A stretch of 25,493 nucleotides of DNA, taken from the NCBI GenBank assembly GCA_964523975.1, contig CAZGBM010000024.1, forward strand, positions 1 through 25,493, given 5' to 3'. The notes below the pieces were generated by a model. The model was not told where the DNA came from. It made no database searches and saw only the letters and a list, made by a program, of their open reading frames with translations. Below are positions 1 to 6,715 of the stretch, piece after piece (position 1 is the stretch's first letter; each line of letters opens with the position of its first letter). This DNA comes from JAFGHJ01 sp964523975 (GTDB lineage Bacteria; Hydrothermota; UBA3072). The position numbers and the translations under genes were made by a program.

Positions 1-313
1 AGACAGGATTAACAAGATTGACAGGATTTTTTTGTTGTTTAAAACCCTACCGCGCCCCAAAAACAAATATCTCACACGGAGGCACAAAGACACGAAGCCA
101 CACCACTCCCCTAATTTTAACCACGAGATTACACAGATTAACACAAGATTTTTTGTTTTCGCTAAATCCCAATTCCTAAATTATAAATCCTGATGATTGA
201 CTTGTGACTCAAGACTCGTAACCCAGTACCATTTTATTTGCCTTTGTGGCTAATTTTAGTCAATCTTGACTAATTGGTTTTTAGAACTATATTTATAAAA
301 AAATGGAGGAATA
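1..313. repeat. Intergenic short-period repeat modules and linkers
   Basis: No gene is visible. The stretch holds several degenerate tandem modules: a period-9 module at 1-33 (reverse orientation of ATCCTGTCA-type units), a period-8 module at 75-98 (CACGGAGG-like, three units), a period-10 module at 121-150 (CCACGAGATT-like, three units) and a period-7 module around 204-230 (GTGACTC-like). They are separated by A/T-rich linkers. The first 33 bases match the reverse complement of 1015-1047 with one mismatch. The promoter of the next gene occupies 266-293. Confidence 0.7.
256..293 (+). promoter_or_regulatory. Promoter with palindrome over the -35 box
   Basis: A TTGACT -35 box (266-271), a 16-nt spacer and a TATATT -10 box (288-293) predict transcription from about position 300, just ahead of the GGAGG at 304-308. 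The -35 lies in a perfect 8-bp inverted repeat, TTAGTCAA (256-263) and TTGACTAA (266-273), separated by 2 nt. It could be an operator. That role is inferred from position only. Confidence 0.55.
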
Positions 314-841
314 ATGAAAAAATTTCTGATAGTTTTTCTCGTAATGTTTGTAATCTCAATACCTTCACTGGCCCTTATGCCGAAATTCGGATTAAAAGTT
401 GGTATGGATAAACAAAGTTTTGAAGATTTGACGCTCTTTCCTGATAGTACTTACAATGATTCTCTTAGTGAATGGTGGCCTTCGATAGGGGTTTTAGTGG
501 AGATAAGTCTTCCTCTGATGCCTCTTGCCCTGCGAGGCGAAGCCGATTACGCCAGGAAATCTGTAGGAGATAGTTCTGTAACGGATTTATGTCTTACTGT
601 TTCCGGAAAATTCAGTGTTTCTCCGCCTCTTTCACCTCTGGGTTTCTACCTTGGAGCAGGACCATCCCTTCATATTTTAAGCTGGGAGGGGAACTCGGAG
701 AATATATACGGTGCTCAAATCTATGCCGGAGTTAATCTCAAGCTGGGTTTAAGTATTTTCGGAGAAGTGGGTTACGGAATTATGTTCCCGAGTGAGGGTT
801 CCTGGAGCCAGATTAACGCAAAGCTTGGAACGTACTTCTGA
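314..841 (+). CDS. Small outer-membrane beta-barrel-like protein
   Basis: This 175-residue protein has a Sec signal peptide (basic MKK, hydrophobic residues 4-20, cleavage probably after SLA or nearby). The mature part is built of alternating hydrophobic/polar stretches rich in Gly and aromatic residues (GFYLGAGPSLHIL, IYAGVNLKLGLSIFGEVGYGIMF), ending in Tyr-Phe. A C-terminal aromatic residue is typical of proteins inserted by the BAM machinery. The size fits an eight-stranded OmpA/OmpX-like or porin-family barrel. The ATG follows GGAGG by 5 nt, so the start is secure. The gene stands alone between repeat arrays with its own promoter. The barrel fold is inferred from pattern; no ligand or function can be assigned. 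Confidence 0.7.
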   Translation: MKKFLIVFLVMFVISIPSLALMPKFGLKVGMDKQSFEDLTLFPDSTYNDSLSEWWPSIGVLVEISLPLMPLALRGEADYARKSVGDSSVTDLCLTVSGKFSVSPPLSPLGFYLGAGPSLHILSWEGNSENIYGAQIYAGVNLKLGLSIFGEVGYGIMFPSEGSWSQINAKLGTYF

Positions 842-898
842 GGATTCTTCGAATCCAAGTTGAATAGTTAAATAGAAAAATAGTCAAATAGTAAAAAA
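842..898 (+). repeat. Hairpin-led period-8 array (family P8), copy 1
   Basis: It begins directly after the stop codon. A perfect hairpin, GGATTC (842-847)/GAATCC (851-856) with a 3-nt loop, is followed by five octads of pattern GTNAAATA from 859, ending in GTAAAAAA (891-898). The same architecture recurs at 1052-1105, 9359-9390 (no hairpin) and 25231-25288, always in plus orientation. No T-run follows the hairpin, so it is not a textbook intrinsic terminator. Confidence 0.75.
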
Positions 899-1238
899 GG
901 CGATTGCACATGTAGTACATGTAGTTCATTTAAAGTTAAAAACAAAAAAACTACAGGTTCTACATTCCCTATATGTTAAAAAAAGTGGGGATGTAGGTGG
1001 TATTTCAAATAACAAAAAAAATCCTGTCAATTTTGTTAATCCTGTCTGATTGATTCTTAGAATCGGTGTATTTGCGAATTAGAGAATTGGTTAATTAGTA
1101 AAAAATAAAAAAAACTACAAGTACTACATGTTCTACATGTTAAAAAAATCTGGGATGTGGTATGGGTTTTAAACAAACAAAAATATAGTTTTTTCTTTTT
1201 TTTCTCTGTGTTCTCTGTGCCTCTGTGGCAAAATATTC
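899..1238. repeat. Repeat mosaic downstream of the barrel gene and queA
   Basis: No gene is visible. Modules seen: ACATGTAG-type units at 908-925; period-9 CTACAGGTT-like units at 951-977; period-9 ATCCTGTCA-like units at 1021-1047; a hairpin GATTC/GAATC (1052-1064) plus period-8 units to 1105; perfect period-9 ACTACATGT units at 1114-1140; and period-8/9 CTCTGTGTT-like units at 1204-1229. A-rich linkers join them. The last module abuts the end of queA on the minus strand, and no GC-rich terminator for that operon is evident. Confidence 0.7.
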
Positions 1239-2255
1239 CTACAGTATCAGCATTGCGTCGCCGTAGGAGTAGAACATGTATTTTTCTTTAATTGCTTCCG
1301 CATAACTGTTCAAAATCATTTCACGTGACGCGAAAGCCGAAACAAGCATAATGAGAGTCGAGCCCGGAGTGTGAAAATTAGTCAGCAGGTGGTCGACAAT
1401 TTTAAATTCGTATGGCGGGTATATAAAAAGATCGGTTCGCCCTTCTTTTTTAGTTAGTTTTCCTTTTTCTGCTGTAGTTTCGAGGACTCTGACGGTTGTG
1501 GTTCCGACGGCAAACACGCTTCCTCCAGTCTTTTTTGTGTTGTTTATGATGGAAGCCGTTTCTTCTGTAATTATAAAGGATTCGCTTTCCATCTTGTGTT
1601 CTTCAATATTTTCTGTGCGAACCGGACGAAATGTCCCGGGACCAACATGGAGGGTAACTTCTGCGATTTTTACACCTTTATTTTTTAGCATATCCAGAAT
1701 ATTTTTATCGAAATGAAGTCCAGCCGTGGGTGCTGCCACAGAACCGTCTTTTTCCGCGTAAATCGTTTGATATCCTTCTATATCGATATCTTCCGGGGGG
1801 CGGGTTATGTAAGGGGGAAGAGGAATCATGCCGTAATTCAGAAGGTCGTTATCGATTCCCTCGAATTGCAGAGTCCTTTCTCCTGTGACTCTATCGAGAC
1901 CTTTAACAGTGCATTTGATTTTATCGTTGATAGCTATTACATCGTTAATCTTAGCTCTCTTTCCCGGGAAAACCATTGCTTTCCATAAGTTATCCGGTCT
2001 TTTTTCGACGAGTAAAATTTCGACTTCTCCTCCGGTGGAGGTTTTGAAACCTTTGAGTCTTGCCGGAATTACTCTGGAATTGTTTACTACGATGCAATCG
2101 CCGGTTTTCAGGTAATCGGCAATATCGGAAAAATTCTTGTGTTCGATTTTGCCCGAATCTCTGTGTACGACCATGAGCCGGGACTTGCCCTTTTGTTTTG
2201 GGTACTGAGCTATGAGTTCACAGGGAAGTTCAAATAGAAAATCAGCTTTTTTCAT
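1239..2255 (-). CDS. queA: S-adenosylmethionine:tRNA ribosyltransferase-isomerase
   Basis: QueA transfers and isomerises the ribosyl group of S-adenosylmethionine onto 7-aminomethyl-7-deazaguanine at the wobble position of tRNAs with GUN anticodons, giving epoxyqueuosine. The 338 residues are the usual family length. Characteristic blocks are present: VVNNSRVIPARL near residue 60, AAPTAGLHFD near 175, LHVGPGTFRPV near 203, GTTTVRVLE near 252 and LLTNFHTPGSTLIMLVSAF near 291. The ATG overlaps the TGA of mnmE in an ATGA arrangement (2252-2255), so translation is probably coupled. It is the last gene of the rnpA operon, and no tgt or other queuosine gene lies alongside. Confidence 0.96.
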   Translation of the reverse strand: MKKADFLFELPCELIAQYPKQKGKSRLMVVHRDSGKIEHKNFSDIADYLKTGDCIVVNNSRVIPARLKGFKTSTGGEVEILLVEKRPDNLWKAMVFPGKRAKINDVIAINDKIKCTVKGLDRVTGERTLQFEGIDNDLLNYGMIPLPPYITRPPEDIDIEGYQTIYAEKDGSVAAPTAGLHFDKNILDMLKNKGVKIAEVTLHVGPGTFRPVRTENIEEHKMESESFIITEETASIINNTKKTGGSVFAVGTTTVRVLETTAEKGKLTKKEGRTDLFIYPPYEFKIVDHLLTNFHTPGSTLIMLVSAFASREMILNSYAEAIKEKYMFYSYGDAMLIL

Positions 2256-3622
2256 TTGCCTATGCAGAATTTGGAAAATATGTTGTCCAGAACGTCCTCG
2301 GATGTTATTTCTCCGGTAAGTTCCCGTAGAGAGTTGATTGCTTCATCTATATCGAATGCAAGAAGTTCTAAATCTTTGTCTTTTTTTATGACTTCTAATC
2401 CATCACCAAGAGAATCTATTGCCTTATCGATTTTATTTTTCTGTCTCTCGGTCGTACAGGTAACTCCTTCTTCGAACCCAACAGGAATTATTTTTTCGAT
2501 AAGCTTAACAATGGCTTTGTTTAACTTATCTATACCTGAGTGTTCTTTCGCCGAAACCCGGATGATTTCTCCGGGAAAAGGTATTTTATCTATTTTCTTT
2601 TTCAGGTCCGATTTGTTTAATACAGATATAAAAGGCTTATTTGATATCCTGTTGAATATTCCGTGGTCTTCTTTACTTAGAGGTACGGATGCGTCCATAA
2701 TAAATAAAACTCCATCTGAAGAACGAACCATTTCCAGTGCCCTGTTGACTCCTATTTTTTCGACTTTGGATTCGGTATCTCTTATTCCGGCCATATCATG
2801 AAGAATAACCGGATAACCTTCTATATCGACCGCTCCTTCCAGGATGTCACGCGTGGTTCCCGGAATTTCGGTTACGATTGCTTTATCTTCCTGGAGTATT
2901 GTATTAAATAAGCTCGATTTACCGACATTTGGTTTCCCGACTATTGCAAGATTGAAACCATCCATAAGGATTTTTCCTTTTTTATAGGAAACGACCATCT
3001 CCCTCAATTTTTTTTCAGTATTTTTAATCTTTTTTTCTAATTTGCGGCTGTCAAAGGATAATATATCGGTTTCTCCGAAATCTAGTTCGGCTTCAATAAT
3101 GGTTTTTATCTCAAGAAAATCATTTTTTGCTTTTTCGATTTCTCTCTGCAGTTTTCCGTTTAAATTTTCTTCGGCAATTAGTAATCCCTTGTCGGTTTTA
3201 GCCTCTATTACGTCTAATAATGCTTCAGCTTCCAGGAGGCTCATTTTGCCGTTTAAAAAGCTTCTTCTTGTGAATTCGCCTCTTTCAGCCATTCTTGCCC
3301 CGTTATCTACGAGTAATTGAATGACCTTCTTAGGAATTACAGCGCCGCCATGGGTTGATATTTCTACCATGTCTTCTCCCGTATAAGACGAGGGGCTTTT
3401 GAAAACGAAAAGTAGTACTTCGTCTATTTTTTTCTTGAGTTTGGGAATACTTACCCATCCGTGAACAATCGTTCCGCCTTTTGCTTTTTTCAGTTTTTCT
3501 CTTGGGGCAAAGATTTTTTCGACAATCGGGATAGCTTTTTTCCCGCTGACCCTGATAAGGGAAATGGCACCACGACCGATTGGAGTGCTTATACCGCAAA
3601 TAGTGTCAGAGAATTCACTCAT
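2252..3622 (-). CDS. mnmE: tRNA modification GTPase MnmE
   Basis: MnmE works with MnmG to install the carboxymethylaminomethyl (or aminomethyl) group at C5 of wobble uridine in certain tRNAs. The 456 residues follow the family order: an N-terminal folate-binding domain (about 1-120), a helical domain split around an inserted G domain, and a C-terminal FCIGK with the conserved cysteine of the CxGK motif. G motifs are GKPNVGKS (229-236), GTTRD (255-259), DMAG (276-279) and NKSD (336-339). The G3 motif is usually DTAG; Met for Thr here is unusual but the flanking IRDTE is kept. The start matches the conserved DTI..STP.GRGAI opening, although no strong ribosome-binding site precedes it. mnmG is not in the window. 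Confidence 0.96.
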   Translation of the reverse strand: MSEFSDTICGISTPIGRGAISLIRVSGKKAIPIVEKIFAPREKLKKAKGGTIVHGWVSIPKLKKKIDEVLLFVFKSPSSYTGEDMVEISTHGGAVIPKKVIQLLVDNGARMAERGEFTRRSFLNGKMSLLEAEALLDVIEAKTDKGLLIAEENLNGKLQREIEKAKNDFLEIKTIIEAELDFGETDILSFDSRKLEKKIKNTEKKLREMVVSYKKGKILMDGFNLAIVGKPNVGKSSLFNTILQEDKAIVTEIPGTTRDILEGAVDIEGYPVILHDMAGIRDTESKVEKIGVNRALEMVRSSDGVLFIMDASVPLSKEDHGIFNRISNKPFISVLNKSDLKKKIDKIPFPGEIIRVSAKEHSGIDKLNKAIVKLIEKIIPVGFEEGVTCTTERQKNKIDKAIDSLGDGLEVIKKDKDLELLAFDIDEAINSLRELTGEITSEDVLDNIFSKFCIGK

Positions 3623-3681
3623 TTATTTTACTGTTAAAAAAAATAAAAATGAACAGAGAGGTTTATCTTATCTTTATTTCT

Positions 3682-4317
3682 TCAATTTTTAAAATCTCTT
3701 GACGGAGCTATAACCACTTTTTTGAGTTCCGTATCTCCGATTGTGTAAGTTCTTACGCCTTTTATTTCCGAAACCGCAAGATGAATCGAACGGCGGAGAG
3801 ATGGCGGTAGTGGCTGGAATATGTACTCTCTTTTCGATCTTTTTACTTCCTCGGCGAAAGCTCTCGCTCGGGTAGTAAGAGTATGTTCTTTTTTCCTTCT
3901 GTAACTTGCAATGTCGATAACAAGCTCTATCGAGTTATCCTTTGAATGAATGATTCTTGATAAGAGATGCTGAAACGATTCCAGAGTTTTGCCCGACTTC
4001 CCGATCAGCATAGCGTCCATGTCTTTGGTTCTGATATCAACATAAAACTTGTCATTTTCTTTTTCGATTCTGATTGTCCCGGTGGTTCCGAGTTTTTCCA
4101 GCATTGTAGTTATTTCTTTCCTGACCAGGTCTTCCTTAGGCGGACTTTCTGGCGAATCTTCTTTTTTCTTTACTTTTAATCTTACCGGACTTTCTCCTTC
4201 GGAAGGCAGGATCTCCCATTCCATTTGTTCTTTCTCTTTAAGAGACAGTGTTTCCAGCCCTTTTTCTATTGCTTTTTCAAAGTTTTCCGCTTCGACTTCT
4301 ATTTCCTGGTTAACCAT
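3682..4317 (-). CDS. khpB: RNA-binding protein KhpB/Jag (Jag_N-KH-R3H)
   Basis: KhpB (Jag, SpoIIIJ-associated protein) is a small RNA-binding protein usually encoded next to yidC and linked in Firmicutes to cell elongation and division control. The 211-residue protein has a Jag_N domain (about 3-52), a Pro/Glu-rich linker, a KH domain (about 65-138) with the GxxG loop as GKSG (106-109), and an R3H domain (about 144-206) with the Arg-x3-His motif at R175-H179. The ATG lies inside the end of yidC (8-nt overlap). The AAGGAGG at 4324-4330 sits in yidC coding sequence, so translation is coupled. A role in cell-shape control here is inference from the family. Confidence 0.93.
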   Translation of the reverse strand: MVNQEIEVEAENFEKAIEKGLETLSLKEKEQMEWEILPSEGESPVRLKVKKKEDSPESPPKEDLVRKEITTMLEKLGTTGTIRIEKENDKFYVDIRTKDMDAMLIGKSGKTLESFQHLLSRIIHSKDNSIELVIDIASYRRKKEHTLTTRARAFAEEVKRSKREYIFQPLPPSLRRSIHLAVSEIKGVRTYTIGDTELKKVVIAPSRDFKN

Positions 4318-5839
4318 ATTGAACCTCCTTGGCCCTTTTTTGGATACTTGTTTGAACGACTAACATTAAAATATTGTAAGTAAGGAAATACAAATTTAAA
4401 CCCGAGGGAAGGGTTAGAAAAATGAAGGTGATAAAAATGGGCATCATATAGGACATCATCTTTTGTTGCGGGTCCTGGTTTGCCGGACTCATGATACGCT
4501 GCTGGAAAAACATGGATATTCCGGTGAGGATGGGAAGTATGTAATAAGGATCTTTTATAGACAGGTCTTTTAACCAGAAGATAAATGGAGCGCCTTTTAA
4601 TTCGATCGACGAATTCAAAACCTGAAATAGAGAAAAGAAAATGGGCATTTGCAAAAACATTGGCAGGCAACTTGAAAAGGGATTAAAACCCGTTTCACGA
4701 TATAACTTCATCATTTCCTGATTCATCCTGGCGGAGTCATCCTTGAATTTTTTCCTTATCTCCTGCATTTTTGGCTGCAATTCTTTCATCTTGCCCATAG
4801 ATTTTGTCTGGTGCATGGTGAGAGGGTAAAGAACAAGGACCAGGCATATTACGAATAAAATTATTACCACTCCGTAATTTTTTACGTACCTGTGAAGGAA
4901 TTGCATAAAGTGATATATGAATTTCGCTATCGGTCTTATAATGGGCCATCCGAAAGATATTGCATTTTCCATTCCTTTCTTTGTAGATGCGAGCACCGGG
5001 TATTTAAGAGGACCGAAGTAGATGCGTGTATTATATTCTGCCCGGACGGAAACGACAGGGGCATTTGGCGATTTTTTCAAGGTAAATTCATCCAGATAAT
5101 CCTCCGGTATTACTCCGCCGAAGAAATATTTGGTTTTATAACCAACCCATTCTATTACTCCGGAAACATCCTCATCCGAACCTTTGAATAAATCTCCTTT
5201 CTTTATATTGTAAGGTTTATTGCCGGCAGAGTATACGGTGCCGCTATAATAAGACTCGCGGGAGAATTCCTCCCCTGTATCGAAAACGCTTATATTATAT
5301 AGATATTCCGATTCAGGAGAACATTCAAGAAAAACGAGATAGGTTGAATCTTTAAAAAGGTAAGTCTTGCTTAAAAGAACCGAATCCAGCATATAAGAAA
5401 AAATAACCTTCTTGTCCGAATTTTCATCTTCTACTTTTACGTCGAACGGGATTGGTAAGGTTGACACGGGTGTTTTTGCCGTAATGATTGAAGTTGAAAG
5501 TAAAGCTTGACTTCTGTCCGGGGAGAAAAGCATAACTTTATAATCTTTCAGATAGATAGAATCTATTACTCCGCCTCTGGAGGATAGATATACATCCATG
5601 AGCTTTGTGCTGATTTTAATATTTTTTGTACTATCCTCTGCTACGATTTTATCCTTTCCTGTCAGTAATTCGGGAAGTTTGTTTTCTTCGACCTTTTCAA
5701 TCTTTTCTTCTGCTTCGATTTTCTCTATGGGCTCTTCGGGTACGACCTTTTTTTTGTTGGAAGCTGTATAGAATTGAAACAACAGCATAACAAGGAATAT
5801 AAGAGTAAAGCCCAGTATCATTCTTCTTGAATCGTCCAT
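4310..5839 (-). CDS. yidC: Membrane protein insertase YidC
   Basis: YidC inserts and folds inner-membrane proteins alone or with SecYEG. The 509-residue protein has the diderm architecture: an N-terminal membrane anchor (about 8-24), a large periplasmic domain to about residue 310, then the conserved Oxa1 core with a hydrophobic pair around FIYHFMQFL and VVIILFVICLVLVLYPL, the charged cytoplasmic hairpin (MGKMKELQPKMQEIRKKF), and further segments (FNPFSSCLPMFLQMPIFFSLF, YYILPILTGISMFF, IFITFIFLTLPSGLNLYFL). Presence of the large periplasmic domain argues for a Gram-negative-type envelope. Its ATG overlaps the yidD stop by one base (TAATG) behind GGAGG. Confidence 0.96.
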   Translation of the reverse strand: MDDSRRMILGFTLIFLVMLLFQFYTASNKKKVVPEEPIEKIEAEEKIEKVEENKLPELLTGKDKIVAEDSTKNIKISTKLMDVYLSSRGGVIDSIYLKDYKVMLFSPDRSQALLSTSIITAKTPVSTLPIPFDVKVEDENSDKKVIFSYMLDSVLLSKTYLFKDSTYLVFLECSPESEYLYNISVFDTGEEFSRESYYSGTVYSAGNKPYNIKKGDLFKGSDEDVSGVIEWVGYKTKYFFGGVIPEDYLDEFTLKKSPNAPVVSVRAEYNTRIYFGPLKYPVLASTKKGMENAISFGWPIIRPIAKFIYHFMQFLHRYVKNYGVVIILFVICLVLVLYPLTMHQTKSMGKMKELQPKMQEIRKKFKDDSARMNQEMMKLYRETGFNPFSSCLPMFLQMPIFFSLFQVLNSSIELKGAPFIFWLKDLSIKDPYYILPILTGISMFFQQRIMSPANQDPQQKMMSYMMPIFITFIFLTLPSGLNLYFLTYNILMLVVQTSIQKRAKEVQYG

Positions 5840-6054
5840 TATTTGCCTCCGACGGGGTCGTATCCGCCTTTGCTAAAAGGATTGCAGCGCAGGAGTCTCC
5901 ATGCACTTAAAAGTAAGCCTTTGAAGAACCCTTCTTTTTTTAAAGCCCCAATTGCGTACGAGGAACATGTGGGGTAGTATTTGCATTGCCTCGGAAAAAA
6001 AGGAGATATATTTTTCGAATAGAATTCCAATAATGATATTATCACTTTAGCCAT
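5839..6054 (-). CDS. yidD: Membrane protein insertion efficiency factor YidD
   Basis: YidD is a small membrane-associated protein that improves YidC-dependent insertion. From the chosen start it has 71 residues with the family signature: an amphipathic N terminus (MAKVIISLLEFYSKNISP), the cysteine motif CKYYPTCSSYA, and C-terminal WRLLRCNPFSKGGYDPV. Three conserved Cys are visible. The open frame extends to an ATG at 6072, but the ATG at 6054 has AAGGA 6 nt upstream and matches the family N terminus, whereas 6072 has no ribosome-binding site. The gene starts within the 3' end of rnpA and runs into yidC, so this block is strongly coupled. Confidence 0.93.
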   Translation of the reverse strand: MAKVIISLLEFYSKNISPFFPRQCKYYPTCSSYAIGALKKEGFFKGLLLSAWRLLRCNPFSKGGYDPVGGK

Positions 6055-6389
6055 AAGTTTTCCTTCGAACATATTTTATCGAAATCATCCTTTATTTTAC
6101 CATAACCTTCCATTAAAGCCGATTTTCTCCCTTTTACGATATAAAACCCTTCTTTTAAGGAGGGATTGGCTTTTCTCACGATTTCCCGCAAACGACGCCT
6201 TAGTCTATTGCGATTCAATCCTCCTTTTATTCCACTTTCCATCCGGATGGAGAACTTCTTTTGCCTGTCTGGCAAATAGTGTATATTAATAAATTCACCC
6301 TGGTAAAAGAATCCTTTGCTGTAAACCTTTTCAATATCTTCCCTTTCTCTTATCAGCCACTTTTTGCCAAAGTTGAATTTCTTTTCCAT
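6042..6389 (-). CDS. rnpA: Ribonuclease P protein component
   Basis: RnpA is the protein subunit of RNase P, which with its catalytic RNA matures tRNA 5' ends. The 115 residues match family length. The N terminus has the expected FxFGKKWLIRERxDIEKVY, and the basic signature NRNRLRRRLREIVR (about residues 79-92) is the RNR motif contacting the RNA. It heads the operon rnpA-yidD-yidC-khpB-mnmE-queA. In most bacteria rpmH (ribosomal protein L34) immediately precedes rnpA. No L34-like frame is visible in the 300 nt upstream, and a promoter-like sequence lies there instead. Confidence 0.94.
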   Translation of the reverse strand: MEKKFNFGKKWLIREREDIEKVYSKGFFYQGEFINIHYLPDRQKKFSIRMESGIKGGLNRNRLRRRLREIVRKANPSLKEGFYIVKGRKSALMEGYGKIKDDFDKICSKENLWLK

Positions 6390-6428
6390 TCCGGATTACA
6401 AAATCCTCAATTTAAAATTCAGACTATA

Positions 6429-6457
6429 CTAATAATAAGAAGTATCGTAGTTGTCAA
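6429..6457 (-). promoter_or_regulatory. Candidate promoter of the rnpA operon
   Basis: On the minus strand a perfect TTGACA (complement of 6452-6457) is followed, 17 nt on, by TATTAG (complement of 6429-6434, four of six consensus bases). This predicts initiation near 6421, about 30 nt before rnpA. The -35 is convincing and the -10 is weak. Confidence 0.45.
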
Positions 6458-6667
6458 GCGTGCAATTTAATCTTATTTTGCCTCGAAGACACGAAGGCAC
6501 AGAGAAAAATATAGTTTTTGTTTAAAACCCCACCCCTCTCACCAGATTTTTCACATGTAGAACATGTAGAACCTGTAGTTTTTTTGTTATTAACTCTATA
6601 TGAACTACATGTTCTACATGTGTAACTATGTTTTTGTTTTTTTAACTTGAAACACGCAACTACAAAT
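6458..6667. repeat. Intergenic repeats with an 18-bp palindromic pair
   Basis: No gene is visible between rnpA and the galM terminator. A period-8 module resembling CACGAAGG lies at 6481-6508. A perfect 18-bp inverted repeat, CACATGTAGAACATGTAG (6552-6569) with its complement at 6605-6622, encloses 35 nt. Each arm is itself built of ACATGT palindromes, the same words as the arrays at 908-925 and 1114-1140. Confidence 0.7.
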
Positions 6668-6697
6668 AAAAAAGGGGAGATTTCTCTCCCCTTTTTT
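6668..6697 (-). terminator. Rho-independent terminator after galM
   Basis: The stem GGGGAGA (6674-6680)/TCTCCCC (6685-6691) with a TTTC loop is extended by A/T pairs and flanked by A6 and T6 runs, so it could act in both directions. On the minus strand it lies about 20 nt past the galM stop, its most likely client. It is one of very few clear intrinsic terminators in the window. Confidence 0.85.
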
Positions 6698-6715
6698 ATT
6701 TTTGAATATTGCTTT

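Noticed and set aside
842..856. The hairpin after the barrel gene as an intrinsic terminator.
   Set aside because: The stem is short and AT-rich and is followed by AAGTTGAATAG, not a T-run; it recurs as part of a repeat family.
1498..2115. Plus-strand open frames opposite queA, and similar antisense frames opposite mnmE, khpB, yidC, galM, purH and the glycosidases.
   Set aside because: They are shadows of well-recognised genes and show no family similarity or start signals of their own.
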